Assembly: GCA_016291595.1 (NCBI GenBank)
Contig: JAEEXN010000017.1
Span: forward strand, 1 to 41,480
Length of the DNA stretch: 41,480 nt
Direction of reading: 5' to 3'
DNA from: Prevotella sp.
Lineage (GTDB): Bacteria > Bacteroidota > Bacteroidia > Bacteroidales > Bacteroidaceae
Part shown: positions 19,337-28,417 of the stretch, piece after piece
How the letters are laid out: every line of letters begins with the position of its first letter
Position numbering within the stretch: the stretch's first letter is position 1
Position numbers and translations under genes: made by a program
Notes under the pieces: model-generated
Told to the model about the DNA's origin: nothing
Databases searched by the model: none
What the model saw: only the letters and a program-made list of their open reading frames with translations

Positions 19337-19494
19337 GAAGGTAGAGATGCCCTCTGTGGGGCTAAAGTTGCCCTCTGTGATGCTAAAGTAGCCTTCTATG
19401 AGGCTAATGACGCTATCCAGAAACGATTCCCTCAAGGAGGCGAACGATGGTGCGTAGGTTATTATCCAATGGGCTGTGAGGATGTTATGGTATA
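19337..19494 (+). pseudogene. gene remnant or dispersed repeat with three 21-bp units
   Basis: The frame 19337-19494 is open but has no start codon (TAG at 19334 precedes it) and reads a heptad repeat DALCGAK, VALCDAK, VAFYEAN, then a C-terminal part containing WCVGYYPMGCEDVMV before TAA. The three 21-bp DNA units occupy 19346-19408. It looks like the surviving end of a protein gene or a dispersed intergenic repeat. The rest of 19258-19593 shows only the terminator at 19544-19574. Confidence 0.4.
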
Positions 19495-19543
19495 AGCGTG
19501 TTGAATCTCAACATCAGAATTGTATAGAAACTATCATAAACAA

Positions 19544-19574
19544 TAGAATCGGGAGCGAGATGCTCCCGATTCTA
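19544..19574 (-). terminator. terminator hairpin after the POT gene
   Basis: A perfect 13-bp inverted repeat (TAGAATCGGGAGC and its complement) with a 5-nt loop sits 20 nt past the stop of the minus-strand transporter. On the minus strand it is followed by a modestly T-rich tract; it could stop transcription from both sides. Confidence 0.75.
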
Positions 19575-19593
19575 ATAATAAATGAAATATCGT

Positions 19594-21120
19594 TTATTTG
19601 GCTACTTTCTCTAAGCGCTTCATCATAACGAACATGAAGAGTGCCGAGAGGATGCAGAGCACAAGGAAGACGGCCCATACAACCCACAACGGGAAGTCGC
19701 CCCAAAGCAGACCACCAACAGCTACAAGGAAGTTGCCAATTGCAGTAGCAACGAACCAGCCACCCATCATCATTCCTTTATACTTCGGAGGTGCCACCTT
19801 CGATACGAAGGAGATTCCCATAGGCGACAGTAGCAACTCGGCGAAGGTAAGCACAAGATAGGTTCCGATGAGCCAGTTGGCAGATGCCAACGGACCGACC
19901 TGACCACCATCTGCCAAAGCCTTCTGCTCGTTAGGAGTTAGCAGTCCTTGCGACGCAATAATCATCATAAGGAAGGCAACGGCTGCCACGAGCATACCAT
20001 AGGCAATCTTACGTGGTGCAGAAGGCTCTTTTCCTTTTGCAGCCAAACTTCCGAAAATAGCCATGCTTACAGGTGTGAGTGCCACCACATAGAACGGATT
20101 AAACTGCTGGAAAATAGGAGCGCTAAGGTCGATACTGCCGTTAATACACGTATATTTCCAATAGAGAAGAGCCAAGGCAACCAAAATCACAACTCCTGAA
20201 ATGCCTTTAGCCTTTGAGGTCTTGCTCTGGAAGAGTGAGAAACCGGCATAAACGATAATGATTATCAGAAAGAGGTTGATGACGTCGAAGGCCATGCTCT
20301 GTACGCCCTCACTACTCTTCTGAGTAAACTCGTTAGCGAAATAGGTCAGCGACAAACCATTCTGGTGGAATGCCATCCAGAAGAAGATTACCACGGCGAA
20401 CACGAGGCAAAGAGCCACGATGCGCGCCTTTGTGTCAGCTGGCGACAGCTCTTCCTCTGGCTGAAGGGCAGCATCCTTCTTACGCTCACCGCCTTCTACA
20501 TGCTTGAATGTAGAGCGGAACAGATAGTAAATGGCTATGGAGACTACCAGTGAGAGGCAAGCTACGGCAAATGAAAAATGGTAAGCGTCGTTACCACTGA
20601 AGCCGAGACTGCTCTCTGCCCACTCCTTAATCTTTACGGCTGCCGTCGGAGCGAAGAGCGCACCGATGTTGATGGCCATATAGAAGATGGAGAAGCCTGA
20701 GTCACGCTTGTCGGTGTACTTGGGGTCGTCGTATAGATTACCAACCATCACCTGCAAATTGCCCTTGAACAAACCGGTACCAAAGCTGATGAACAGCAAT
20801 GCTGCCAGCATGACGATGAGGGCAACGGTAGCGCCTCCGAGGGGCACAGACAGCAACAGATATCCGGCAAACATGACCAGGATGCCGAGCGTGACCATGC
20901 GGCCGAAGCCGAATTTATCAGCCAACATACCACCGAAGAGCGGCATGAAATAAACCAGCCCAAGGAAGGTGCTGTAGATAACTCCTGCCGTGCCCGGATC
21001 GAGTCCGAAGTTGGCACGTAAAAACAATGCAAACACGGCTATCATGGTGTAATAGCCAAAGCGCTCACCGGTATTGGCCAGTGCCAGCGCGAATAAACCT
21101 TTCGGTTGTCCTTCAAACAT
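19594..21120 (-). CDS. POT/PTR family peptide transporter
   Basis: A 508-residue MFS protein with about 12-14 membrane segments. The POT features are NTGERFGYYTM in TM1 (about 17-27), GGMLADKFGFGR between TM2 and TM3, and the PTR2 signature FYMAINIGALFAP in TM5. Family members import di- and tripeptides with protons. The canonical ExxER of TM1 reads NxxER here, so the first proton-coupling glutamate is absent; Bacteroidota homologues I recall also have an N at this place. I used the ATG at 21120 (MFEGQPKGLF), the usual start; the frame extends upstream into the previous gene. It lies 35 nt after the barrel gene, probably in one operon. Confidence 0.9.
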   Translation of the reverse strand: MFEGQPKGLFALALANTGERFGYYTMIAVFALFLRANFGLDPGTAGVIYSTFLGLVYFMPLFGGMLADKFGFGRMVTLGILVMFAGYLLLSVPLGGATVALIVMLAALLFISFGTGLFKGNLQVMVGNLYDDPKYTDKRDSGFSIFYMAINIGALFAPTAAVKIKEWAESSLGFSGNDAYHFSFAVACLSLVVSIAIYYLFRSTFKHVEGGERKKDAALQPEEELSPADTKARIVALCLVFAVVIFFWMAFHQNGLSLTYFANEFTQKSSEGVQSMAFDVINLFLIIIIVYAGFSLFQSKTSKAKGISGVVILVALALLYWKYTCINGSIDLSAPIFQQFNPFYVVALTPVSMAIFGSLAAKGKEPSAPRKIAYGMLVAAVAFLMMIIASQGLLTPNEQKALADGGQVGPLASANWLIGTYLVLTFAELLLSPMGISFVSKVAPPKYKGMMMGGWFVATAIGNFLVAVGGLLWGDFPLWVVWAVFLVLCILSALFMFVMMKRLEKVAK

Positions 21121-21155
21121 AGTATTAATTTGCTTTTGGTTATTAATATAATTGA

Positions 21156-21911
21156 TTATTTTCGTTTCACGTTCTTCGAGCGCTTCACATCCATCAGCCA
21201 TGTGAGTTTCACCACAATGCTCCCCATGTTGGATGAGGCAAAGAAATCTTTCTTCGTGTCACCGTAGATATTGCCCAGCCCATAATAGTAGCGACCTTCG
21301 AGCAGGAAGTGACCAGCCTTGGGATGCGAGAACTCAATACCTGCTCCAGCCGCAATACCATAGTCGAGCTTGTTCTCGACAGCCATTGTGTCCTGCTCGA
21401 TGACTTGATTCACACGATCGGCAGTATTTCGCTCGGTCAGTTCGAAATTCATGTTGGTCTTCTCGCTCAAGAAATATCCAAACTGCGGACCAGCCTGAAA
21501 GAAGAACTGAAAACCACGCACCTCCCTACCCCAGCCCAAATGGGCAAACACGGGCACCTGTATGTAGTTAATGGTGCGACTATATTGCTCTGTCAATCCT
21601 GTGACAGCATTGATGACAGGATTATCATCATAATCGAGTATACTCTCTTTCCATCCCATTTGGGCAAAGTTTACCTCACCGAGAATGGCACAGATGGTAT
21701 TAAAATACTTCTCACAGGTATATCTGACGGTCAGTCCTCCGGTCATACCTCCGTGTAGCCCCTGGTTTACCTTGGGCGTAAAGCGGAAATTCGTCAGCGC
21801 ATAGCCACCGTTGAAGCCAATGGCCAAATCCTGTCTGTAGTTGCCTATTTGGGCACAGGCAGGCATAAGCGACATCACCATCAGCAAGAGTAGAAGAGCA
21901 CGGCGTTTCAT
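21156..21911 (-). CDS. PorT-like outer-membrane beta-barrel protein
   Basis: A 251-residue protein with a signal peptide (to about residue 20, PACAQ) and eight or so amphipathic strands of the OMP beta-barrel/PorT type (GFNGGYALTNF, YIQVPVFAHLGWG, FFFQAGPQFGYFLS, LDYGIAAGAGIEF). The strand IVVKLTWLMDV is followed by a basic tail RSKNVKRK, so the chain does not end in the usual terminal aromatic residue. PorT itself belongs to type IX secretion, but many barrels share the fold and I would not assign that role. It sits 27 nt after the LysM-protein gene and 35 nt before the transporter. Confidence 0.75.
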   Translation of the reverse strand: MKRRALLLLLMVMSLMPACAQIGNYRQDLAIGFNGGYALTNFRFTPKVNQGLHGGMTGGLTVRYTCEKYFNTICAILGEVNFAQMGWKESILDYDDNPVINAVTGLTEQYSRTINYIQVPVFAHLGWGREVRGFQFFFQAGPQFGYFLSEKTNMNFELTERNTADRVNQVIEQDTMAVENKLDYGIAAGAGIEFSHPKAGHFLLEGRYYYGLGNIYGDTKKDFFASSNMGSIVVKLTWLMDVKRSKNVKRK

Positions 21912-21938
21912 TATCAGTCCTCAGAAAAAAGTCTTCTG

Positions 21939-23402
21939 TTATTTTATCTCTAACTTCTCCACGCCCTTGTTGAAAGTGTAGTGCACAAGCATGAACTCGT
22001 AGTTCTGCATGCCGCCACCCTTTCCTGACCGCTTAAAATTAAACGGCGTCTGAACGGGCTGATAGTCAGACTCCTCGCGAGTAGCATTGAAAGCCTTACC
22101 CTTGTCGTGTAAACCCTTCAAGAAGAAATAAGCCTGATCGAAACCTGTCAGCGCAAATCGCGGCAGCGCATACATCATGTCCGTTCCGAACATCTGGCGA
22201 TATTTCTTCTCAAGGCGCCAAGTCTTACTCGACTGTGGGTCGTAATAATAGATACTGGGCACGTATGTATCATACTTATGGAATAACTCCTGATAGGGTT
22301 TGGTGTACATCAGCCATTCATTGTATCCGAACATTGAGATAACGATGCCAGGCGTGGCAGCCGTCATTTTGTTCAGCCGGGCGAAAGCCGTATTCAGCTC
22401 GGGTGAGCGTCCTGTATTCAACACGACCACGTTAGGCAATGTACGACTGAAAGCTCTTGAGAAAGCCTCGTCACTTGACTTCAGATTGGTGATGCTGAAC
22501 TTCATTCCCTTCGCCTCCATCTGCTTGCGCAGGTTCATGGTGAACACGCCCTTCTGACTAGTTGAGTCGTTACAGTCGACGATTACTGTGTTGTGCTTGG
22601 CAAAACGCTCCAGATAGCACTTGATGGTTGCTTCGTTGATGGTTGTCGGAGTCTGATAGATCTGATAGATGTTCGGATTCATCGTCACATCAATGCCATA
22701 GATGGAGAACGGAACAACGAGCTTGATGTTATTATTGCGAACGAAATCGCTCAGGGCCTTCATTTGTTTGGTGTAGAGAGGACCGAAGATAACATCGCAT
22801 TGACTAGCTTCTTTCTCAAGCAGCGTTTGGCGGATGTCCGCATCAATAGGTACATTCCACGCATGTACGTCAACTGATACGCCATGCTTTTTAATGCTGT
22901 CGCAAGCCAGTAGTACACCACGATAATACTCTATCATGCGCCTACCATCACCGTCAACATCGTGTAGGGGCAACATGATGCCTACCCGTATGGCCCTTTT
23001 GCGCACATCGTCCTGAGCTGACGTACGGTTCAGAGTAGTGGTCTGAGTTTTGCCCGTTTGTGAAGTTGTCTTGGAGGCTGTCTTAGTGGCTGTTTTGGCT
23101 GTAGTTTCCTGAACAGTCTTTGCAGCCTGGGCTGCTTGTGCTGCCTTCCTTTGCTCTTCATCAGCATAAGGAATAAAGATGAAGTCGCCCTTCTTCAGCT
23201 CATAACCAGGTTTCGTCATCTCGGGATTTGCTTTGATCAGTTGGTCGATGGTCAATCCGTAATCTCTTGCTATTCCGAAAATGGTCTCTTTTTTCTTCAC
23301 TTTATGCATCTCACGCCATTTTGTTGTCTGAGCTGCGATTTGCATCGAAAAGGCGAGCAGAGCCAGCACAAAAGAATATTTTATGATTTTCATTGTCATC
23401 AT
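21939..23402 (-). CDS. LysM plus periplasmic-binding-protein-like envelope protein
   Basis: A 487-residue secreted protein. The signal peptide runs to about residue 24 (QIAAQ). LysM domain at about 30-78 (KKKETIFGIARDYGLTIDQL) should bind peptidoglycan. A Thr/Lys/Ala linker (about 85-130) follows. The rest has a type I periplasmic-binding fold (RVGIMLPLHDVDGDGRRMIEYYRGVLLA, DVIFGPLYTKQMKAL, PSIYYYDP, FALTGFDQAYFFLKGL), like branched-chain amino acid receptors and LpoA. Such proteins are common in Bacteroidota; ligand and partner are unknown. Three in-frame ATGs open the gene (23402, 23399, 23393); all keep the signal peptide. First gene of a likely three-gene operon. Confidence 0.85.
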   Translation of the reverse strand: MMTMKIIKYSFVLALLAFSMQIAAQTTKWREMHKVKKKETIFGIARDYGLTIDQLIKANPEMTKPGYELKKGDFIFIPYADEEQRKAAQAAQAAKTVQETTAKTATKTASKTTSQTGKTQTTTLNRTSAQDDVRKRAIRVGIMLPLHDVDGDGRRMIEYYRGVLLACDSIKKHGVSVDVHAWNVPIDADIRQTLLEKEASQCDVIFGPLYTKQMKALSDFVRNNNIKLVVPFSIYGIDVTMNPNIYQIYQTPTTINEATIKCYLERFAKHNTVIVDCNDSTSQKGVFTMNLRKQMEAKGMKFSITNLKSSDEAFSRAFSRTLPNVVVLNTGRSPELNTAFARLNKMTAATPGIVISMFGYNEWLMYTKPYQELFHKYDTYVPSIYYYDPQSSKTWRLEKKYRQMFGTDMMYALPRFALTGFDQAYFFLKGLHDKGKAFNATREESDYQPVQTPFNFKRSGKGGGMQNYEFMLVHYTFNKGVEKLEIK

Positions 23403-23420
23403 TATTGTTTAATTCTGTTG

Positions 23421-23428
23421 CAAAGATA
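23421..23428 (-). promoter_or_regulatory. -7 box of the LysM operon
   Basis: TATCTTTG on the minus strand matches the -7 consensus and lies 18 nt before the first ATG at 23402. The -33 position (TCTG, about 23453-23450) is only a partial match. Confidence 0.6.
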
Positions 23429-23597
23429 ATGAAAATATTTGTTATGTAACAGAATTGTAGTGTTTTTTTTGACATTCACTTCCAATCCATTTGGTTTTCC
23501 GCGTGATTAACAGTCGCGAATCTTTAAGTTTTCAAATAAACACAGGCGTATGCTGGAAAAAACCGCGGAAACTATGGATTAAAAGAAAATAAAATTG

Positions 23598-23605
23598 TAT
23601 CTTTG
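23598..23605 (+). promoter_or_regulatory. -7 box for the CHU_C protein gene
   Basis: TATCTTTG matches the -7 consensus, 23 nt before the ATG at 23629. No clear -33 element. Confidence 0.6.
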
Positions 23606-23628
23606 CAAGATAAACCGATCATGAACTC

Positions 23629-24336
23629 ATGAACATCAAGACAATCATAACGATCCTGTTGCTTTCAACAGCCATCAGAGCAATAGTTGACGAGACTCCC
23701 TACATCTCGCCTACGGCAACTTATTTCACGAGTGATGGCGAGGAGGAGAATCCTGCCATGTCTGGCTCTGCCCCGCTGAGGGCCGTGTTTCGCGCAAACC
23801 CCGAGAATGTGGGCAGCTATAGGGCGACTTACGAGTGGCGCTTTTATCTGAATTCTATGGAAGACGCTCCCTATCTGACACGCTACGAGCAAGACACCGA
23901 ATACACATTCACCCAGGCTGGAGGGCACTATATTGTTTGCTATGCTACCTTCATCAATGGCAACGATACGGTCGCATACACAAAAGAGTATTGGGAAACA
24001 GAAGGCCAGCCACTCACCTGTACCGTCAGCCAAAGTCAGTTGGAAATGCCCAATGCCTTCTCGCCTAATGGTGACGGCATCAACGACATTTATCGTGCCA
24101 AGGAATGGCAGAGTCTTGTCGAGTTCCACGCCACCATCCTCAACCGTTGGGGACAGAAATTATACGAATGGACCGACCCTGCCGGCGGCTGGGACGGCAC
24201 CTATCACGGCCACGACGTAAAGCAAGGTGTCTATTTCGTAGTGGTGAAGGCCAAGGGCGCCGATGGCATTCACTATAACATCCGTAAAGACATAAACCTG
24301 CTAAGGGGTTATACTGATAAGACAGGTCCCAATTAA
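23629..24336 (+). CDS. small secreted protein with gliding-motility/T9SS C-terminal domain
   Basis: A 235-residue protein with a signal peptide (about 1-18), a PKD/Ig-like beta domain (about 30-130, with TYEWRFYLNS and GGHYIVCYATF) and a CHU_C-type domain: MPNAFSPNGDGINDIYRAK near 142-160, FHATILNRWGQKLYEW, GGWDGTYHGHDVKQGVYFVVVKAKG. This C-terminal domain is the type B sorting signal read by the type IX secretion system, so the protein is probably exported to the surface. It is unusually short for this class. uvrA starts 54 nt downstream on the same strand and may be co-transcribed. Confidence 0.85.
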   Translation: MNIKTIITILLLSTAIRAIVDETPYISPTATYFTSDGEEENPAMSGSAPLRAVFRANPENVGSYRATYEWRFYLNSMEDAPYLTRYEQDTEYTFTQAGGHYIVCYATFINGNDTVAYTKEYWETEGQPLTCTVSQSQLEMPNAFSPNGDGINDIYRAKEWQSLVEFHATILNRWGQKLYEWTDPAGGWDGTYHGHDVKQGVYFVVVKAKGADGIHYNIRKDINLLRGYTDKTGPN

Positions 24337-24390
24337 GTAATCAGAAACACATATCTTACCGCGTATAAAGAAAAACTATTCTACTGAGTA

Positions 24391-27249
24391 ATGCAACGAG
24401 AAGACGAAAAGATAAATGTCTGGGGAGCACGAGTCAACAACCTGAAGAATGTTGATGTAGAGATACCGCGCAATTCGCTTACCGTAATTACGGGCCTTTC
24501 CGGTTCGGGCAAATCATCGTTGGCATTTGATACTATCTTTGCCGAGGGGCAGCGGCGTTATATTGAGACCTTCTCCGCCTACGCCCGCAACTTTCTTGGC
24601 GGCATGGAACGCCCTGATGTCGACAAGATTACGGGTCTGAGTCCAGTCATCAGCATCGAGCAGAAAACCACAAACAAGAACCCACGCTCAACCGTCGGAA
24701 CGACAACCGAGATTTACGATTATCTGCGCCTGCTCTATGCCCGTGCTGGTACTGCATATAGCTATGCCACAGGCGAGCGTATGGTGAAATATACTGAGGA
24801 GAAAGTACTCGACATGATTTTCAACGAGTATGCGGGTAAGCGCATCTATATTTTAGCCCCGCTAGTACGTGCCCGCAAAGGTCATTATCGCGAGCTATTT
24901 GAAAGCATGCGCCGGAAGGGCTACCTATACGTACGCATAGATGGTGAGATTGTCGAGATGACACGCGGAATGAAAGTGGACCGATACAAGAACCACAACA
25001 TCGAGGTGGTCATCGACAAACTCGCTCTTCCACAGCCTATGCCACAGGAAGGAAACATGGCTGAGCGACTGCGGAGGAGCGTCGAGACGGCTATGCGACA
25101 GGGTGACGGAGTGCTCATGATACTTGACCACACCTCTGGTGCCATCAAGAATTTCTCCAAGCGTCTCATGTGTCCTACTACGGGTATATCTTACAGCGAA
25201 CCAGCTCCTAACAACTTCTCGTTCAACTCTCCTGAAGGGGCCTGTCCGCATTGTAAGGGTCTCGGCTACATTAACGAAATAGACCTTGGCAAGGTCATCC
25301 CAAACCGCAAGGAGTGTATACACGATGGAGCAATAACCCCATTAGGGAAATACAAGAACCAGATGATCTTCTGGCAAATCGACGCTATCCTTCAGAAGTA
25401 CGAGTGCACGCTTAAGACACCTGTTGAAGACATTCCCGACGAGGCTCTCAACGAGATTCTATACGGTAGCCTGGGCAATATCAAAATTGCCAAAGAGCTT
25501 ATCCATACTACCAGCGACTACTTTGTTACCTTCGACGGCGTGATAAAATACCTTCGTAACGTCATGGACAATGACGATTCCGCAAGTGGACAAAAATGGG
25601 CAGACCAATTCCTGGCCGTCTGCGAGTGCCCTGAATGTCACGGCCAACGACTAAACCGCGAAGCGCTCTCATACCGCATTTGGGACAAGAATATTGCTGA
25701 GGTAGGCAACCTCGACCTTCGCGACCTACGCCAGTGGCTCGATGAGGCTGAGTCACATTTAGAAAGCAAGGAGAGGAAGATAGCTACCGAAATACTCAAA
25801 GAGATACGCACACGCGTTGATTTCCTCCTTGAAGTAGGACTCGACTACCTCTCGCTCAACCGCCAATCAGCTACTCTTTCCGGAGGAGAGAGCCAGCGAA
25901 TACGCCTGGCCACCCAAATAGGCTCTCAACTTGTCAATGTGCTATACATCCTCGACGAGCCCAGCATCGGATTGCATCAACGTGACAACAACCGGCTTAT
26001 CAACTCGTTAAAAGAACTGCGCGACCTGGGTAACACGGTAATCGTAGTCGAGCACGACAAGGAGATGATGCTCAATGCCGACTATATCATCGACATTGGT
26101 CCCCGGGCTGGACGCAAGGGAGGAGAGGTTGTCTTCCAGGGAACACCCGCAGAAATGCTCAAGACTGATACCATTACCGCACGCTATCTCAAGGGTGATC
26201 TAAGAGTTGAGACCGAGGGAGGTCCTATAGCCCGCCGCAAGGGTAATGGGCACCTGCTCACCATCCGTGGCGCCAGTGGCAATAATCTTAAACACATCGA
26301 CGTGAGTTTCCCCCTCGGCACCCTCATCGTCGTCACCGGAGTCAGCGGAAGCGGTAAGTCCACACTAATTAACGAGACACTTCAGCCCATCCTCAGCCGC
26401 CATTTCTACCGCTCTCTGAAGCGCCCCATGCCTTATGACAGCATAGAGGGAATAGAATTTATCGACAAGGTTGTTGATGTCGACCAGACGCCCATCGGGC
26501 GCACTCCGCGCAGCAATCCCGCCACCTATACGGGTGTGTTCAGCGACATCCGCTCGCTCTTCGTTAACCTGCCCGAGGCCAAAATCCGTGGATACAAGCC
26601 TGGGCGCTTCTCGTTCAACGTCAAAGGGGGACGATGCGAGACATGTGGCGGCAATGGCTACAAGACCATCGAGATGAACTTCCTGCCTGATGTGATGGTG
26701 CTTTGCGAGGTGTGCCACGGTAAACGCTACAACCGCGAGACACTCGAAGTGCGCTATAAAGGCAAATCTATTGCTGACGTGCTCGACATGACAATTAATC
26801 AGGCTGTCGAGTTCTTCGAGAATGTACCTAACATCCTGCAGAAAATCAAGACCATCCAGGATGTCGGACTCGGATACATCAAACTCGGACAGCCATCCAC
26901 CACCCTCTCAGGCGGTGAAAGCCAGCGTGTGAAACTTGCCACGGAGCTCAGCAAACGCGACACAGGAAAAACGCTCTACATTCTCGACGAGCCTACCACA
27001 GGACTTCATTTCGAGGATATACGCATCCTTATGAATGTCCTGCAGAGACTTGTCAATCGGGGTAATACCGTAGTCATTATAGAGCACAACCTCGATGTCA
27101 TACGCCTGGCTGACTACATTATTGACATGGGGCCAGAGGGTGGACGCGGAGGAGGAAGCATTTTGTCTACAGGTACTCCCGAAGAAGTTGCTAAAAGCCC
27201 GCTCGGATACACGCCCAAGTATCTGGCCAAAGAATTAGAAGATGTTTAA
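24391..27249 (+). CDS. uvrA: excinuclease ABC subunit A
   Basis: A 952-residue UvrA of normal length with two ABC ATPase halves. Walker A GLSGSGKS is at 35-42 and again near 649-657 (GVSGSGKS). The signature LSGGESQR occurs near 497 and 840. The first zinc-finger pair is within CPTTGIS...CPHCKGLGY (about 262-292); the second is [11 protein letters not shown] ... VLCEVC (about 749-775). It recognises distorted DNA and loads UvrB in nucleotide excision repair. No consensus promoter is seen in the 54 nt before it, so it may depend on the CHU_C gene promoter. A long gene-free stretch follows. Confidence 0.98.
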   Translation: MQREDEKINVWGARVNNLKNVDVEIPRNSLTVITGLSGSGKSSLAFDTIFAEGQRRYIETFSAYARNFLGGMERPDVDKITGLSPVISIEQKTTNKNPRSTVGTTTEIYDYLRLLYARAGTAYSYATGERMVKYTEEKVLDMIFNEYAGKRIYILAPLVRARKGHYRELFESMRRKGYLYVRIDGEIVEMTRGMKVDRYKNHNIEVVIDKLALPQPMPQEGNMAERLRRSVETAMRQGDGVLMILDHTSGAIKNFSKRLMCPTTGISYSEPAPNNFSFNSPEGACPHCKGLGYINEIDLGKVIPNRKECIHDGAITPLGKYKNQMIFWQIDAILQKYECTLKTPVEDIPDEALNEILYGSLGNIKIAKELIHTTSDYFVTFDGVIKYLRNVMDNDDSASGQKWADQFLAVCECPECHGQRLNREALSYRIWDKNIAEVGNLDLRDLRQWLDEAESHLESKERKIATEILKEIRTRVDFLLEVGLDYLSLNRQSATLSGGESQRIRLATQIGSQLVNVLYILDEPSIGLHQRDNNRLINSLKELRDLGNTVIVVEHDKEMMLNADYIIDIGPRAGRKGGEVVFQGTPAEMLKTDTITARYLKGDLRVETEGGPIARRKGNGHLLTIRGASGNNLKHIDVSFPLGTLIVVTGVSGSGKSTLINETLQPILSRHFYRSLKRPMPYDSIEGIEFIDKVVDVDQTPIGRTPRSNPATYTGVFSDIRSLFVNLPEAKIRGYKPGRFSFNVKGGRCETCGGNGYKTIEMNFLPDVMVLCEVCHGKRYNRETLEVRYKGKSIADVLDMTINQAVEFFENVPNILQKIKTIQDVGLGYIKLGQPSTTLSGGESQRVKLATELSKRDTGKTLYILDEPTTGLHFEDIRILMNVLQRLVNRGNTVVIIEHNLDVIRLADYIIDMGPEGGRGGGSILSTGTPEEVAKSPLGYTPKYLAKELEDV

Positions 27250-27519
27250 ACAACGTGAGTTCTACGAAATCTAACTGTCAAAAAAAATGGTGATTAGCAA
27301 GGATTGTTACTATATGGTGCTAAATTAAAAGATTTACCAAGTGTGAGTGTTTGCTGGCTATAGTATCTCAGTCTTAGCGTCTCAGTTAATTTGTTTCTTT
27401 GCAAAAGGAAATTTGTCAGTTGTCGGGCTCCTGACTTTTACGACCATCTGGGTGAGCTACTAACTTAGTCTGGCGCTCGATGGCCTCGTAAAGGAAGTGT
27501 GAGTGTTCGCTGGCTGGGA

Positions 27520-27667
27520 TTTTCCAGTTTTCCAGTTTTCCAATTAAAAAAACGAGGTACTAATTCCCTTTCTAATATTATATAAATAATTGATATATAA
27601 GTAGTTATATATATAAAGAGAGAAAAACTGGACTCAAAAAAAAAATAAATTGGAATAATTGGAAAAC
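27520..27667. repeat. TTTTCCAG triplet and inverted counterparts
   Basis: Three head-to-tail 8-bp units (TTTTCCAG, TTTTCCAG, TTTTCCAA) at 27520-27543 face inverted copies: AAAAACTGGA near 27623-27632 and AATTGGAAAAC at 27657-27667, an exact inverse of 27535-27545. The arms can pair across a loop of about 110 A/T-rich bases. Confidence 0.6.
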
Positions 27668-28082
27668 TAGAATAGACAGTATGTTGAATTCGTATAAAAG
27701 GCTGTATATCAATGAGATACAGCATCAAGACTTCCGTTTCTACAAGCTAAAAAACCTCTGAAAAGGCACAAAATGCATCAAAAAACCTGCTCTCTTGGCC
27801 TCAAAACACATGCAAAAAACCTTTGTTTTGGTGTTTTTCCCTCTATTTGACGCACTATAGAGCTGCGCAAAAATTCAATATTCTGGTCTTATTTGGAAGG
27901 AATTGTGCGGAAAGATGCACATCTGGTGGCCGAAAATGAGGGGTTGTAAGTGCCAATTGTCCTATTCGCGTTGAGGCTATTTGTCACGATTCCCGCTATC
28001 GGAAGTGGCCAATCAGGCAAACCTTCAAAGCCCTGTGGCGTGTGAAATGCGTGGCAACCCAGCACATTACTACAACATGACA

Positions 28083-28145
28083 GAAGGCCTCTCCAGCTCA
28101 ACCGGAATGCTCTCTGCGACTGCAGGAAGGCTCTCTACCATTAGT
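28083..28145. repeat. three 21-bp degenerate tandem units
   Basis: Units at 28083-28103, 28104-28124 and 28125-28145 share GGAAKGCYCTCT-like cores. Read on the plus strand they give a heptad pattern GLSSST, GMLSATA, GRLSTIS. The period and core (TGCTCTCTGCG) resemble the array at 19346-19408. Confidence 0.5.
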
Positions 28146-28166
28146 TCCTTTTTTTCTTCTGGTAAA

Positions 28167-28198
28167 TTTGGAAATATAAGAATAAAAGTATATCTTTG
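28167..28198 (+). promoter_or_regulatory. promoter for the TPR-HTH regulator gene
   Basis: TTTG at 28167-28170, a 20 bp spacer and TATCTTTG at 28191-28198 match the consensus exactly. A start near 28202 would give a leader of about 216 nt before the ATG at 28418. Confidence 0.8.
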
Positions 28199-28201
28199 CC
28201 C

Positions 28202-28417
28202 TGTGTTACGGAAAACCGTACATAATACTATGGCAGACCTGTTTGTTTTCCTGAATAAGTATTGCCTATGTTAAATAGCAGTATTCGAACGATGGTGATA
28301 CCGTTCAGCAAGAGGGGAATAGCCAACCCTCTCGACATACTAGCGCTCAATAAAGAACGGCTATTTGAATGAAGAATCAGACCTGTCGCTTGATTCTCAA
28401 ATTTTACTTAAACCGAA
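28202..28417 (+). promoter_or_regulatory. long structured leader with upstream ORF and terminator-like hairpin
   Basis: Between the promoter and the regulator ATG are several hairpins: TACGG/CCGTA near 28207-28220, GAACG/CGTTC at 28287-28306, AGAGGG/CCCTCT near 28311-28332, and AGAATCA/TGATTCT at 28373-28397, the last followed by CAAATTTT and so terminator-like. A 14-codon frame MADLFVFLNKYCLC runs 28230-28274. The arrangement suggests attenuation or a cis-acting RNA switch. I recognise no known riboswitch class. Confidence 0.5.
28230..28274 (+). CDS. possible leader peptide (upstream ORF)
   Basis: ATG at 28230, 14 codons (MADLFVFLNKYCLC), stop at 28274. It lies entirely in the regulator leader, just 3' of the first hairpin. 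Translation is unproven; a chance ORF of this size is quite possible. Confidence 0.25.
   Translation: MADLFVFLNKYCLC

Larger units (their letters stand above)
27250..28166. other. gene-free, repeat-rich intergenic stretch
   Basis: About 0.9 kb without a convincing gene. It holds two 19-20 bp imperfect direct copies of GTGTGAGTGTTYGCTGGCT at 27341-27359 and 27497-27515; three 8-bp units of TTTTCCAG at 27520-27543, with inverted versions near 27623-27632 and 27657-27667; a very A/T-rich core (27590-27650); a GCTGTAT/ATACAGC hairpin at 27701-27723; three AAAAAACCT motifs between 27750 and 27825; and three 21-bp units at 28083-28145. The open frames crossing it lack family resemblance. Confidence 0.6.

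Noticed and set aside
27889..28101. Minus-strand 70-codon frame in the uvrA-regulator gap
   Set aside because: No signal peptide, promoter, family resemblance or neighbouring partner; overlaps another frame on the opposite strand and repeat DNA.
27981..28274. Plus-strand 97-codon frame running into the regulator leader
   Set aside because: It crosses the 21-bp repeats, the consensus regulator promoter and the first leader hairpin; only the final 14 codons follow the promoter and are listed separately.
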